A stretch of DNA of 64,000 nt from positions 62,001-126,000 of the forward strand of contig NZ_MTQO01000043.1 of assembly GCF_001984155.1 (NCBI RefSeq), written 5' to 3'. The notes beneath the pieces are model-generated. The model saw only the letters and a list, made by a program, of their open reading frames with translations. It searched no databases and was not told where the DNA came from. The translations under genes and the position numbers were made by a program. This stretch comes from Actinosynnema sp. ALI-1.44 (lineage in GTDB: Bacteria > Actinomycetota > Actinomycetes > Mycobacteriales > Pseudonocardiaceae). Shown piece after piece: positions 9,483-18,677 of the stretch (positions are counted from its first letter, which is position 1; every line of letters begins with the position of its first letter).

Positions 9483-10055
9483 ATGGCTGGCGCACGACGA
9501 TCCTATGTCGACGAGATCTGCCTGCTCGTCGGGTGGCGTGCCGGGGATTTCGAGCCGGAGGTGGCGTGGGAGGCCGTCGAACGCGAGTTGGGTCTCCGGC
9601 TCCCCGCTGACTACAAGGAGCTGCTGACCCGATTCCCGGCAGGCGGCTTCCGGGGCAGCATCGGGGTGGACAATCCCGCGCAGAGCCGCGAGGGGCTCGC
9701 GAAATCGAAACGGGACAACCTCGAACTCATGGAGATCTTCGCGGACGAGGACACCGGGTATCTCGAGGGCACGGCCTATCGGCTGTTCCCTGAGCCCGGT
9801 GGGCTGTATCCGTGGGGAGCCGACGGTGCGGGTGGGACGTTCTGGTGGGTCACCGATTCGCCTGATCCGGATGCCTGGTCGATCGCGTACAACGATTACG
9901 ACAACTGGCGTGAACACCCGGGGCCGATGACGAAGGTGATCCACGAGTTGCTGGTGAGCGACGGATCGGACCACCTCGTGGGGTGGAATGTGTCAGACAA
10001 GCCGGTGAGTTTCGGTGGGCAGGTGAAGGATCGGATGATCTCCTACCCCCTGTAG
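9483..10055 (+). CDS. SUKH (SMI1/KNR4) family immunity protein
   Basis: This is a 190-residue cytoplasmic protein without signal peptide. The motif region AVERELGLRLPADYKELL near residues 30-47 is the hallmark N-terminus of the SMI1/KNR4 (SUKH) superfamily. It is followed by LFPEPGGLYPWGADGAGG, where the family usually has the W-x-x-D/N-G turn. SUKH proteins are common immunity proteins for nuclease toxins of polymorphic toxin systems, binding and blocking the toxin inside the producer. It begins 12 bp after the toxin stop codon with GGGAGA upstream. Immediate adjacency to the nuclease-tipped gene makes a cognate toxin-immunity pair very likely. Confidence 0.88.
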   Translation: MAGARRSYVDEICLLVGWRAGDFEPEVAWEAVERELGLRLPADYKELLTRFPAGGFRGSIGVDNPAQSREGLAKSKRDNLELMEIFADEDTGYLEGTAYRLFPEPGGLYPWGADGAGGTFWWVTDSPDPDAWSIAYNDYDNWREHPGPMTKVIHELLVSDGSDHLVGWNVSDKPVSFGGQVKDRMISYPL

Positions 10056-10068
10056 CAGGGCATCAAAA

Positions 10069-10104
10069 AGCTCGGGGCCTTCCGCGTGCGAAAGGCCCCG
10101 AGCT
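10069..10104. terminator. Bidirectional intrinsic terminator
   Basis: A perfect 13-bp stem (AGCTCGGGGCCTT paired with AAGGCCCCGAGCT, 10-base loop) is flanked by AAAA before and GTTTT after. It therefore works for the toxin-immunity unit on the plus strand and for the gene ending at 10123 on the minus strand. Confidence 0.9.
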
Positions 10105-10122
10105 GTTTTCAGGCGACCCCGG

Positions 10123-11169
10123 TCATGCCGGGCAGGACAGCACGGGTGCGGCGGGCTGGGAACCGGCCGCGCTCAGCGCCGCCAGGCTCGGGCCACCCAG
10201 GCCGAGAACCGCCTGTGCCGTGGCGCGCACGACAGTCGAGGGGTTGTAGCCGGTGGCGTCGTAGGGGATCGCTCCGCGGTTCTCGACCGGGCCGGAGCAG
10301 TCGACCTGGACGCTCAGGATGAACTGCTTGGCCTTGTGGAACGCCAGCGGCCGGTTGCCTGCCTTGAGCGCTTGCGCGGCGAGGCCGGTGGTGTTGGTGT
10401 TCGGCCGCACGGCCGGGTCACCCGACCGCGCGGAGATGCCGCCGTTGGCCTGCTGCTTGCTGATCAGCCAGGACAGGCCTTCCTGTGCGTCGGTGGTGCG
10501 GCCGGTGGCCAGCAGTGCCTGGGTGACCATCGCGGTCGCGTCCGTGTCGCTCTGGCAGACCGGTGTGCCGAAGGCGATCGGGTAACCGCCGTCGGGGCAC
10601 TGGGTGCCGACCGCGAAATCCACTGCTGATGCGGGAACACCGCCGGGTGTGCGCTTGAGCGTGATGATCGCCAGCGACTGCGTGAACGCGTTGCTGTAGT
10701 CACCGAATTCGGAGCGGTCGGAGAACCGGCCGGACGGCGTGAGCAGGCCACGCAGCCGCGTCAGCAGGTCGACGCCGCCGAACGACGCCGGGTCCAGACC
10801 GCGCACCTGTGCGGCCAGTGACACCTTCGCGGTGGCGCCCGCGTAGGCCTCGGTCGTGCCGTTGCCGATGTAGCCGCCGAGGATCTCCGGCTTGGCCAGC
10901 CAGGTGATGGCCTTGCCGCCGTTGGTGCCGGACACACCGGCCGACGCGAACGCGAAGATCGCGTCGATGGTCAGTCCCTGGTCGGGGTACTTCGTACCAC
11001 CGAAGTCCACTTCGAACCGTTCGCCGTCGACCAGTTGACGGGCCAGCCAGCCCGCGGCCGCGTCGGCGCGGTTCGTGGTCCGGTGATCGTGGGCGGTGGC
11101 AACACCTGGGGCGGCGGCAACAGCGGCCGTCGCGCACAGCACTGCGACGGCCAAGGATCGGAATCTCAT
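10123..11169 (-). CDS. Secreted alpha/alpha-toroid (prenyltransferase-like) protein under B12 riboswitch
   Basis: This 348-residue protein starts at ATG 11169 (MRFRSLAVAVLCATAAVAAA), giving a clear signal peptide ending at ATAHD. The frame is open further upstream, but that part is the riboswitch RNA and should not be read as protein. The mature protein has repeated helical hairpins with GG-rich turns (DGGYPIAFG, NGGISARSG, AAQALKAGNRPLAF) typical of the squalene-cyclase/prenyltransferase alpha/alpha barrel. That fold is also used by animal intrinsic factor and transcobalamin. Cysteines near CPDGGY, PVCQSD, DCSG and the C-terminal SCPA could form disulfides outside the cell. A cobalamin riboswitch directly upstream makes a role in capture of extracellular B12 a reasonable inference. 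A cyclase or other terpenoid role is less likely because the protein is exported and no DxDD motif is seen. Confidence 0.75.
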   Translation of the reverse strand: MRFRSLAVAVLCATAAVAAAPGVATAHDHRTTNRADAAAGWLARQLVDGERFEVDFGGTKYPDQGLTIDAIFAFASAGVSGTNGGKAITWLAKPEILGGYIGNGTTEAYAGATAKVSLAAQVRGLDPASFGGVDLLTRLRGLLTPSGRFSDRSEFGDYSNAFTQSLAIITLKRTPGGVPASAVDFAVGTQCPDGGYPIAFGTPVCQSDTDATAMVTQALLATGRTTDAQEGLSWLISKQQANGGISARSGDPAVRPNTNTTGLAAQALKAGNRPLAFHKAKQFILSVQVDCSGPVENRGAIPYDATGYNPSTVVRATAQAVLGLGGPSLAALSAAGSQPAAPVLSCPA

Positions 11170-11206
11170 GTGCGTCAGGAGCCTTTCTCCGGAGCACGGC
11201 ACCAGA

Positions 11207-11227
11207 GCCGGGGGTTTCCGCCCCGGC
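11207..11227 (-). promoter_or_regulatory. Expression-platform hairpin of cobalamin riboswitch
   Basis: A seven-bp GC-only stem (GCCGGGG with CCCCGGC) lies between the riboswitch aptamer and the start codon at 11169. Its position suggests it takes part in the gene-off conformation. No T-run follows, so translational control or Rho-dependent stopping is more likely than an intrinsic terminator. Confidence 0.45.
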
Positions 11228-11254
11228 GCCCGGCCCGCGAACCACGACGGGGAT

Positions 11255-11372
11255 GGGACGAACACGCCAAGGCAGCGGGTGGTCGGGCTCGCCACTCGTC
11301 GTGGCACACCGTTGCGGGTCAGCGCCGGACTCTCACCGGACTTCCCCCGCTGCCCAGGTTTCCTGCGAACGA
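11255..11372 (-). promoter_or_regulatory. Cobalamin riboswitch (secreted toroid gene)
   Basis: Read on the minus strand, this stretch has the order expected of a B12 aptamer: GGGGGAAGTCCGGTG, then GAGAGTCCGG, CTGACCCGCAACGGT and, further on, GCGAGCCCGACCACC followed by CGCTGCC. It lies between the lgt stop codon and the start of the secreted protein, both on the minus strand. High cobalamin would be expected to switch the downstream gene off. Confidence 0.85.
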
Positions 11373-11373
11373 T

Positions 11374-12276
11374 TCATACCACGTTCCCGGTCGGTGTGGC
11401 GGGCTCGTCCGTTTTTTCGAGGACCTCGCGAGAGCCTTTCCTTCGGCCCCAGACGAAGTAGGCGAGCCCGCCGGCGAACACCAGTATCGAGACCCACACG
11501 TTCACGCGGACGCCGAACACCAGCGTCGCGGGGTCGGTGCGCATCAGCTCGATCCACGTCCGGCCCAGGGTGTACCCCGCGACGTACAGGGCGAACGCCC
11601 GGCCGTGGCCGAGGTTGAGCTTGCGGTCCAGGTACACCACCAGCGCGGCGACACCGAGCAGCCACAGCAGTTCGTACAGGAACACCGGGTGCACCGGACT
11701 GTCCGGCAGCGGGATGCCGTTGGAGACGCCGTTGAGCGCGTCCACCTCGCCGTTGGCGTTCACGCGCTGGTAGATCTCCAAGCCCCATGGCAACGTCGTG
11801 TGCGAGCCGTACAGCTCCTGGTTGAAGTAGTTGCCGATCCGGGCGATCGCGTGCGCGACGGCGATGCCGGGCGCGACCGCGTCGGCGAACACCGGCAGCG
11901 GCAGGCCTTTGCGCCTGCAGCCGATCCACGCGCCGACCGCGCCGAGGGCGATCGCGCCCCAGATACCGAGACCGCCCTCCCAGATGTACAACGCGCGGAC
12001 CGGGTCCTTGCCCGCGCCGAAGTACAGGTGGTAGTCGGTGATCACGTGGTACAACCGGCCGCCGACAATGCCGAACGGCACGGCGTACACGGCGACGTCG
12101 ACCACCGTTCCCGGTGCGCCGCCCCTGGCCGACAGGCGCTTCTGGCCCCACCGGGCAGCGACGAAGATCCCGGCGATGACGAGCAGCGCGTAGGCGCGGA
12201 TCGGGATCGGCCCGATCTCCCACACGCCCTGCGGCGGGCTGGGAATGGTTGCCAGGAACGTGGTCGGTGGGGTCAT
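11374..12276 (-). CDS. lgt: Prolipoprotein diacylglyceryl transferase
   Basis: This 300-residue integral membrane enzyme moves diacylglycerol from phosphatidylglycerol to the lipobox cysteine of prolipoproteins, the first step in lipoprotein maturation. Seven or so membrane segments are visible. The family signature is present: GGRLYHVITDY near residues 72-82 and HAIARIGNYFNQELYG near 142-157, with the conserved Arg, Asn and Glu. Length is normal for an actinobacterial Lgt without a long C-terminal tail. It is on the minus strand upstream of the B12-controlled gene, and read-through into that riboswitch is possible. Confidence 0.95.
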   Translation of the reverse strand: MTPPTTFLATIPSPPQGVWEIGPIPIRAYALLVIAGIFVAARWGQKRLSARGGAPGTVVDVAVYAVPFGIVGGRLYHVITDYHLYFGAGKDPVRALYIWEGGLGIWGAIALGAVGAWIGCRRKGLPLPVFADAVAPGIAVAHAIARIGNYFNQELYGSHTTLPWGLEIYQRVNANGEVDALNGVSNGIPLPDSPVHPVFLYELLWLLGVAALVVYLDRKLNLGHGRAFALYVAGYTLGRTWIELMRTDPATLVFGVRVNVWVSILVFAGGLAYFVWGRRKGSREVLEKTDEPATPTGNVV

Positions 12277-12497
12277 CGACCATACAGTAGTGGGCCTACG
12301 TATCCGGTGGCCGGGTTGTTCGGATTCGTTATGTACCAGCGAAACGCGTGGACTACTCGCGTTGTCGGGACAACTGCGGACTTGGCTTGGTACTCCGGCG
12401 TTGACCTCGGTGCCGAACGGGCGTCGGCAACGAGGTCACTTCCTTCGAAAAGGATGTCAGGCGCCGTCACTGCGCGCGGTCGGCCCTCCGCCTCCGC

Positions 12498-14750
12498 CTA
12501 CAGTTCGGCGCGTACCCGCCTGGTCGCCTCGACCAAATTGCGTAGCGCCGGGTCGACTTCGGCGTAGCCACGGGTCTTCAGGCCGCAGTCCGGGTTTGAC
12601 CACACCCGCTCGGCGGGCACCGCCCGCACGGCTTCGGTGAGCAGCGCGACCATCTCGTCCGTGCTGGGTACGCGCGGCGAGTGGATGTCGTAGATGCCCG
12701 GCCCGACTCCGCGGCTGTAGCCGATCGACGAGAGGTCGGCCAGAACCTCCATTTTGGACCTGGCCGCTTCGATCGTGGTGACGTCGGCGTCCAGTCCGTG
12801 GATGGCCTCGATCACGTCACCGAACTCCGAGTAACACAGGTGCGTGTGGATCTGCGTGCCCGCTGCCGCACCGGAGGTGGCCAGCCGGAACGAACCGACC
12901 GCCCAGTCCAGGTAGGCCTTGCGGTCCTCCGCGCGCAACGGCAGCAGTTCGCGCAACGCGGGCTCGTCGACCTGGATGATGCCGATGCCCGCCGCCTCCA
13001 GATCCGTGATCTCGTCCCGCAACGCCAGCGCGACCTGGTCGGCCGTGACACCCAACGGCTGGTCGTCGCGGACGAACGACCACGCCAGGATGGTCACCGG
13101 GCCGGTGAGCATTCCCTTGACCGGCTTGCTGGTCAGCGACTGCGCGTAGGTGCTCCACTCGACGGTCATCGGCACCGGCCGGGAGACGTCACCGTGCAGG
13201 ATCGGCGGCCGAACACACCGCGACCCGTACGACTGGACCCACCCGTGCTCGGTGAACGCGAAGCCGTCCAGCAACTCCCCGAAGTACTGCACCATGTCGT
13301 TGCGCTCGGGTTCGCCGTGCACGAGCACGTCGAGTCCGATCTCCTCCTGCAACCGGATGACCCGCTCGACCTCGGCACGCATCCGCTCGGCGTAGCCCGC
13401 GTCGTCCAGCCTGCCCGCTCGCAGATCCGCCCTGGCCCTGCGAACGTCCGTGGTCTGCGGGAACGACCCGATCGTCGTGGTCGCCAACGGCGGCAGGCCC
13501 AACTTCGCCCCCTGCGCCTCGGCACGTTCGGCATACGGAACACGCAGCCGGTGCTCCGGCGTCAGTGCCGCGACGCGGGCACGCACCTGCTCGTCCCGGT
13601 GGACACCGGCCGCCGCACCGGTGGTGGCGATGAGACGAGCATCGCCGCTTGCCAGTGCCTTGCCCAAGAGGACGACCTCGTCGACCTTCTGCCGTGCGAA
13701 CGCCAGCCTGGCGGCCACGTCGGGCGCCAGGGAGGTCTCCGCGTCCAGGTCGTACGGCACGTGCAGCAGCGAACAGGACGTCGACACCGCCAGTTCGTTG
13801 ACTGACTGCTTGAGCTGGGCGCACAGTTCGGCCGCGGCACTGAGGTCCGTCCGCCAGATGTTGCGGCCCTCGACCACTCCCGCCACCAGGGTCTTGGTGC
13901 GCAGGGCCGGGATGTGCGGGATCCGGTCGGCCGCCGCGCGCCCGGCCACCAGGTCGATCCCGACGGCTTCCACCGCGGTGCCCGCCAGCACCGGCAGCGC
14001 CGGGCCGAAATCCCCGAAGTAGCCGGTCACCAGGAGGTTCGGCCGACCGGGAAGCTGGCTCAGCCGGTCGTAGGCGCGGCCGAGCGCGGCCAGTTCACCG
14101 TCGGTGCGGTCCGCGCAGAACGCCGGTTCGTCCAGTTGCACCCACGCCGCACCGGCCGCGCCCAGCCTGCTGATCAGGTCGGCGTAGCGATCGAGCAGCG
14201 GTTCGAGCAGGTCCAGCGGCGTGAACCCCGGCGGTGCGCCCGCCTCCGCCTTGGCCAGCAGCAGGAACGTCACCGGCCCGATCAGCACCGGCCGGGTCTC
14301 GACACCCTGTGCGCGTGCGTCCTGGTACTCGGCGATCGGTTTGTCCCCGGCCAGGTCGAACCTCGTCTCCGGGCCGAGTTCCGGCACGAGGTAGTGGTAG
14401 TTGGTGTCGAACCACTTGGTCATCTCCATCGCCGGGACGGCGTCGTGCCCCCGTGCCATGGCGAAGTACGTGTCCATGCCGTTGAGGCCGAGATCGCGGT
14501 ACCGCTGGGGGATGGCGTCGAACAGCTGGATGGTGTCGAGCACCTGGTCGTAGTAGGAGAACGTGTTGGAGGGCACCGAGTCCAGCCCCGCGGCGGCCAG
14601 TTCGGCCCACGTGGCCCGGCGCAGGTCACGGGCGACCTGCCGCACCTGCGCGGCGTCGATGCCGCCTGACCAGTACTTCTCCAGCGCGCGTTTGAGTTCA
14701 CGTCGCGGACCTATCCGCGGATACCCCAGCACTGTCGACCCGATCGGCAC
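12498..14750 (-). CDS. metE: Cobalamin-independent methionine synthase
   Basis: This 750-residue protein is the full-length two-barrel MetE. It transfers a methyl group from 5-methyltetrahydrofolate polyglutamate to homocysteine without B12. Zinc ligands are visible: His and Cys in THLCYSEF near residue 640, and Cys in [11 protein letters not shown] near 725. The start [20 protein letters not shown] is the conserved N-terminus. A cobalamin riboswitch lies upstream, so the gene is expected to be off when B12 allows the MetH enzyme to work. The 221 bp between its end and lgt shows no gene. Confidence 0.97.
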   Translation of the reverse strand: MPIGSTVLGYPRIGPRRELKRALEKYWSGGIDAAQVRQVARDLRRATWAELAAAGLDSVPSNTFSYYDQVLDTIQLFDAIPQRYRDLGLNGMDTYFAMARGHDAVPAMEMTKWFDTNYHYLVPELGPETRFDLAGDKPIAEYQDARAQGVETRPVLIGPVTFLLLAKAEAGAPPGFTPLDLLEPLLDRYADLISRLGAAGAAWVQLDEPAFCADRTDGELAALGRAYDRLSQLPGRPNLLVTGYFGDFGPALPVLAGTAVEAVGIDLVAGRAAADRIPHIPALRTKTLVAGVVEGRNIWRTDLSAAAELCAQLKQSVNELAVSTSCSLLHVPYDLDAETSLAPDVAARLAFARQKVDEVVLLGKALASGDARLIATTGAAAGVHRDEQVRARVAALTPEHRLRVPYAERAEAQGAKLGLPPLATTTIGSFPQTTDVRRARADLRAGRLDDAGYAERMRAEVERVIRLQEEIGLDVLVHGEPERNDMVQYFGELLDGFAFTEHGWVQSYGSRCVRPPILHGDVSRPVPMTVEWSTYAQSLTSKPVKGMLTGPVTILAWSFVRDDQPLGVTADQVALALRDEITDLEAAGIGIIQVDEPALRELLPLRAEDRKAYLDWAVGSFRLATSGAAAGTQIHTHLCYSEFGDVIEAIHGLDADVTTIEAARSKMEVLADLSSIGYSRGVGPGIYDIHSPRVPSTDEMVALLTEAVRAVPAERVWSNPDCGLKTRGYAEVDPALRNLVEATRRVRAEL

Positions 14751-14864
14751 AGCTCTCTCCTCGCGAGCTCAGGAACCCCAGGGCAGTGCGCGCGAAAAGC
14801 AGCCTCGTCGCGTGAGCCCGCCCGAGAGGCCCAGGACCACGCGCACCAGGCGGTGCGCGTACCG

Positions 14865-15050
14865 ATGGCAGGTCTTCGGACTCGCGGGCACCCGGGCTCG
14901 CACCCGGACCTACTGGCCGTCGCTTCCCAGGCTCGCGCCCAGTGCTTCTGACGGCGGTCGTTCCCGCTCACCGCTGCGGGGCAGTCCCGGATTTCCACCG
15001 GGTTCCCTCTTACCCCACCGCGCCCTGGCCGGAAAACCGGAGCACGGCGG
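14865..15050 (-). promoter_or_regulatory. Cobalamin riboswitch of metE
   Basis: On the minus strand the sequence shows the classical actinobacterial B12 aptamer: GAGGGAACCCGGTGGAAATC, CGGGACTGCCCCGCAGCGGT and GCGAGTCCGAAGACCTGCC near the 3' end. It ends about 110 bases before the metE start. Control of metE by this riboswitch class is well established in other bacteria. Confidence 0.95.
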
Positions 15051-15178
15051 ACCACCAGCCCCCCGATCCTAGCGCGCCACCCATGGTCCCGGGTGTGGTT
15101 CCGGGGGAGATACCTCACAGTCGACATAGTCGGACGTCCTACTTTACGGTATCCACAGGTCCGCGGTGCGCTGTGCCA

Positions 15179-15315
15179 ACGCAGGCCGCGTGGCAGCCAA
15201 CCGCGCCTCAGGGGAACGTGGTGTAAACCAGCCACCGGTACGCACCGAACCAAACGGTGCCAGCCGAAGGTGACCAGGCGTCGAAATTTCGGGGAGGCGG
15301 AACTGTCATGACCGA
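15179..15315 (+). repeat. 137-bp duplicated leader, copy A
   Basis: This block aligns without gaps to 56682-56818, with 13 mismatches by my count (about 90% identity). Both copies end a few bases inside an unrelated gene, just after its ATG. It contains a GCACCG/CGGTGC hairpin whose loop differs between the copies while the stem is kept, and a shared purine-rich stretch ending GGCGGAACTGTC before the ATG. It does not fit the cobalamin, SAM or glycine riboswitch patterns I know. Confidence 0.85.
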
Positions 15316-16315
15316 GGTACTCGTCGATGTCCGCGACGGGCTGGCCAGGATCACGCTGAACCGGCCGCAAGCCATCAACGCGCTCACCCACGACATGGTC
15401 AGGACCATCGACGCGGCGCTGACCGAGTGGGAGACCGACGCGGGCGTCCGCGCGGTCGTGATCACCGGAGCCGGTGACCGGGGGCTCTGCGCGGGCGGCG
15501 ACATCCGCTCGATCTACGAGGACGCCCGCTCCGGCGGCACGGCCTCACTGGATTTCTGGGCCGACGAATACAAATTGAACGCGCACATCACCCGGTACCC
15601 GAAACCGTACGTCGCGGTGATGGACGGTGTGGTGATGGGTGGCGGTGTCGGCGTGTCCGCGCATGGCTCCATACGCGTGGTCACCGAACGCTCCAGGATC
15701 GCGATGCCCGAGGTCGGCATCGGCCTTGTGCCCGATGTCGGCGGCACTTACCTGCTGTCCCGCACCCCGGGGCAGCTCGGCACGCACATCGCCCTGACCG
15801 CCGCGCAGCTCAACGCCGGTGACGCGATCCACTGTGGCCTGGCCGACTTCTACGTGCCCAGTGCGCGCATTCCGCAGATGCTCGAACTGCTGGCGCAGCG
15901 GGAAGCGGGGGAGGCCGTGCGCGCGGTCGCCGAACTGCCCGCGGACCGGCCGTTGTCCCGGCAGACCGACTGGATCGACACCTGCTACGCGGCCGAGACC
16001 GTCGAGGAGATCCTCGATCGGTTGCGCGCCAGCGGTGAACAGGGCAGCAGCGCGGCCAAGGAGATCGAGAGCAAGTCGCCGACCGCGGTCAAGGTGACGT
16101 TGCGGGCGCTGCGCTCCGCCGCGACCCTGCCGGACCTGGAGACCGTCCTCGCGCAGGAGTACCGCGTGTCGGCCGCCTGCCTGCGCGGACACGACCTCAC
16201 CGAGGGCATCCGTGCCCAGATCATCGACAAGGACCGCAACCCCCGCTGGTCACCGGGCACCCTCGCCGAGGTGACCGACGACGTGGTGGCCGCCCACTTC
16301 GATGAGGTCCGGTGA
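15308..16315 (+). CDS. 3-hydroxyisobutyryl-CoA hydrolase / enoyl-CoA hydratase family
   Basis: This 335-residue crotonase-fold enzyme starts at ATG 15308, with GGGGAGGCGG ending 8 bases before it. Oxyanion-hole motifs are GLCAGGDIRS near residue 61 and MDGVVMGGGVGVSAHGS near 105-121. The Glu in AMPEVGIGLVPDVGG is the usual catalytic position. Length and the C-terminal region (SAACLRGHDLTEGIRAQIIDKD near residues 285-306) fit 3-hydroxyisobutyryl-CoA hydrolase of valine breakdown better than a simple 260-residue hydratase. It stands alone and carries the duplicated leader also found at 56682. Confidence 0.88.
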   Translation: MTEVLVDVRDGLARITLNRPQAINALTHDMVRTIDAALTEWETDAGVRAVVITGAGDRGLCAGGDIRSIYEDARSGGTASLDFWADEYKLNAHITRYPKPYVAVMDGVVMGGGVGVSAHGSIRVVTERSRIAMPEVGIGLVPDVGGTYLLSRTPGQLGTHIALTAAQLNAGDAIHCGLADFYVPSARIPQMLELLAQREAGEAVRAVAELPADRPLSRQTDWIDTCYAAETVEEILDRLRASGEQGSSAAKEIESKSPTAVKVTLRALRSAATLPDLETVLAQEYRVSAACLRGHDLTEGIRAQIIDKDRNPRWSPGTLAEVTDDVVAAHFDEVR

Positions 16316-16432
16316 TCGCCCGGCTTCGTCGGCGGGTGACCCGTGTCACGGTGAAGTGTCAAGCAACTTTCCCCCGCCCTTGTGCGTCAGATAGGTAGGG
16401 ATCTTGTAGTCAGGTGAAGTAAGGGGTTTGGT

Positions 16433-18535
16433 GTGGTCGCCTCCAAGGCGAAGGCGCTTGGCAAGCTGGTGGCGTTGTGTTTGACGGCGGGTGTGGTGTT
16501 AGCGGCCATCCTGTTCCCGTACGTGGGCGGGGTGGGGGTGGCCGCGAACCGGGTGAGTGACACCATCGCGGCCGTGCCCGCCGAGTTGGTGTCGGCGCAG
16601 ATGCCGCTGGGCAGCACGATTCTGGACCGCAACGGCCAGCCGATCGCGTATCTGTACGACCAGGACCGGGAGATCTCCACGCCGCAGGAGATCCCCAAGC
16701 ACATGCGTGACGCGATCGTCGCCATCGAGGACCACCGGTTCTACCAGCACAACGGCCTGGACGCGCAGCGCAGCCTCAAGGCGGTCGGCGGGTTCTTCGC
16801 CGGTGAGTCCGCCGGTGGTGGCTCGACGCTCACCCAGCAGTACGTCAAGAACTACCTGGGCTTCGTGCTGGCCAAGGACGACGCCGAGCGCAAGGCGGCC
16901 ATGGCGCACAGCCCCGCACGCAAGATCCGCGAGGCCAAGCTCGCCGTCGAGATCGAGCGGCAGATGAGCAAGGACGACATTCTCGTCCGCTACCTCAATC
17001 TCGTGCCGTTCGGCGGCAACGTCTACGGCATCAAGGCCGCGGCGCGGACGTACTTCGGCACCACACCGGACAAGCTCACCCTCGCCCAGTCGGCGTTCCT
17101 CGCCGCGATGGTCAACAAGCCGACCACGTTGCTCAAGGACCCGGTCGAGGCCAAGAAGCGGCGCAACCTCGTGATCGACCGCATGCTGGAGACCGGCTTC
17201 CTCAAGGAGGGCAAGGAGGTCGCCGACAAGGCCAAGAACGAGGACGTCGGACTCGCGCAGCCGCTCAACACCCGCTCCAACGACTGCGGCAACCTCGACG
17301 GCGGCACCACCACCGGCTTCTTCTGCGGTTACGTGCTGGACTACCTGGCCAAAGCCGGGATAACCAAGGACCAGCTCAAGCGCGGCGGGTACGTGATCAA
17401 GACGACCATGGACCCGGCGGCGACCGAAGCGGCCAAGCGCGCCGCGGAGAACCAGGTCTCCAAGGACACCAAGGGAATCGCCAACGTGATGGCGGTCGTC
17501 GAGCCGGGCGCCGACAAGCACGCGGTCCGCGCGCTCGCGGCCAACCGCGACTTCGGTGTCGACGCGAGCAAGGGGCAGACCGCGTACCGCCTGCCCAGCA
17601 CCATCACCCGGTTCGGCGCCGGATCGATCTACAAGATCTTCACCGCCGCGGCCGCGCTGGACCGTGGCGTCGCGGGCGTGAACAAGTCCATGCCCGTCCC
17701 GGCCTCGTACACGTCATCGGTCTACAAGGGCAACGGCAACAAGCCCTACACAGTCAGCAACGACTCCGCCGGTGGTGACACCACCATGACGCTGCAGGGC
17801 GCGCTGGCGCACTCGCCGAACACCGCGTTCGTGAAGCTGGAAGAGGACGCGGGCCTGGACAAGGTCGTCGACATGTCGGTCAAGCTCGGCATGCGGGAGA
17901 GCATGCAGCTGGTCAACCGCGGCGGCGAGAAGCCGGACCCCAACGCCAAGGACGCGTCGCTGCGGATCAACCAGGAGCAGTGGGTCAAGGACGGCAAGAT
18001 CGGGTCGTTCACGCTCGGTGTCACCGTCACCAGCGTGCTGGAGCTGGCCAACGTCGGCGCCACGATCGTCAGCGAGGGCAAGTGGTGCCCGCCGAGTCCG
18101 ATCGACCAGATCCTCGACCGGGACGGCAAGTCGGTCGCGATCAACGAACCGGGTTGTGAGCAGGCAGTCGAGCCTGGCCTGGCCCGCAGCCTCGCCCAGG
18201 CGATGAGCAAGGACACCACCGAGGGCACGGCGTCGATCCCGGCCCGCAACGCGGGCTGGACCAAGCAGATGATCGGCAAGACCGGCACCACCCAGATCCA
18301 CCAGTCGGCAGGGTTCGTCGGTGCCACTCCGCAGCTGTCCGGCGCGGTGCTGGTCTTCAGCGACGGCGACACGCCGAAGCCGATCTGCGACGGCGAGCGC
18401 CCGTTCCTGTGCGCGAAGGGAAACATCTACGGCGGCAAGGTGCCCGCGCGCACCTGGTTCGAGGCGATGAAACCGCTGCACAAGGGCCTGCCGGACACCC
18501 CGTTGCCCCCGGCGGACCCGAAGTTCCTGAACTAA
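16433..18535 (+). CDS. Class A penicillin-binding protein (transglycosylase/transpeptidase)
   Basis: This 700-residue protein starts with GTG at 16433, preceded by AAGGGG. One membrane segment lies near residues 9-30. The GT51 glycosyltransferase domain follows, with EDHRFYQHNGLD and GGSTLTQQYVKNYL near residues 99-140. The transpeptidase domain has SIYK (nucleophile Ser) near residue 399, SPN near 462 and KTGTT near 618. It builds and cross-links peptidoglycan outside the membrane. The C-terminus is short, without PASTA domains or a long Pro-rich tail. No partner gene is adjacent. Confidence 0.93.
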   Translation: MVASKAKALGKLVALCLTAGVVLAAILFPYVGGVGVAANRVSDTIAAVPAELVSAQMPLGSTILDRNGQPIAYLYDQDREISTPQEIPKHMRDAIVAIEDHRFYQHNGLDAQRSLKAVGGFFAGESAGGGSTLTQQYVKNYLGFVLAKDDAERKAAMAHSPARKIREAKLAVEIERQMSKDDILVRYLNLVPFGGNVYGIKAAARTYFGTTPDKLTLAQSAFLAAMVNKPTTLLKDPVEAKKRRNLVIDRMLETGFLKEGKEVADKAKNEDVGLAQPLNTRSNDCGNLDGGTTTGFFCGYVLDYLAKAGITKDQLKRGGYVIKTTMDPAATEAAKRAAENQVSKDTKGIANVMAVVEPGADKHAVRALAANRDFGVDASKGQTAYRLPSTITRFGAGSIYKIFTAAAALDRGVAGVNKSMPVPASYTSSVYKGNGNKPYTVSNDSAGGDTTMTLQGALAHSPNTAFVKLEEDAGLDKVVDMSVKLGMRESMQLVNRGGEKPDPNAKDASLRINQEQWVKDGKIGSFTLGVTVTSVLELANVGATIVSEGKWCPPSPIDQILDRDGKSVAINEPGCEQAVEPGLARSLAQAMSKDTTEGTASIPARNAGWTKQMIGKTGTTQIHQSAGFVGATPQLSGAVLVFSDGDTPKPICDGERPFLCAKGNIYGGKVPARTWFEAMKPLHKGLPDTPLPPADPKFLN

Positions 18536-18677
18536 GTCGTGTCTCGGAGTCGTGGCCACGCGTTGATCGCCGTGACGGTCATTGTGACCTCGTAGCGCGT
18601 GGCGACGGCCTGGGCAGTAGGGGTGGGGTGCCCTTGTCATGTCGCCTCACCCCGGTCTGGCCGGATCTACCGGCGCC

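Noticed and set aside
11170-11307. Longer start for the secreted toroid gene
   Set aside because: The added 46 codons are the cobalamin riboswitch and would bury the signal peptide.
12277-12497. Small gene between metE and lgt
   Set aside because: Frames on both strands lack ribosome sites and recognisable protein features.
15179-15307. Known riboswitch class in the duplicated leader
   Set aside because: Cobalamin, SAM and glycine core motifs were looked for and not found.
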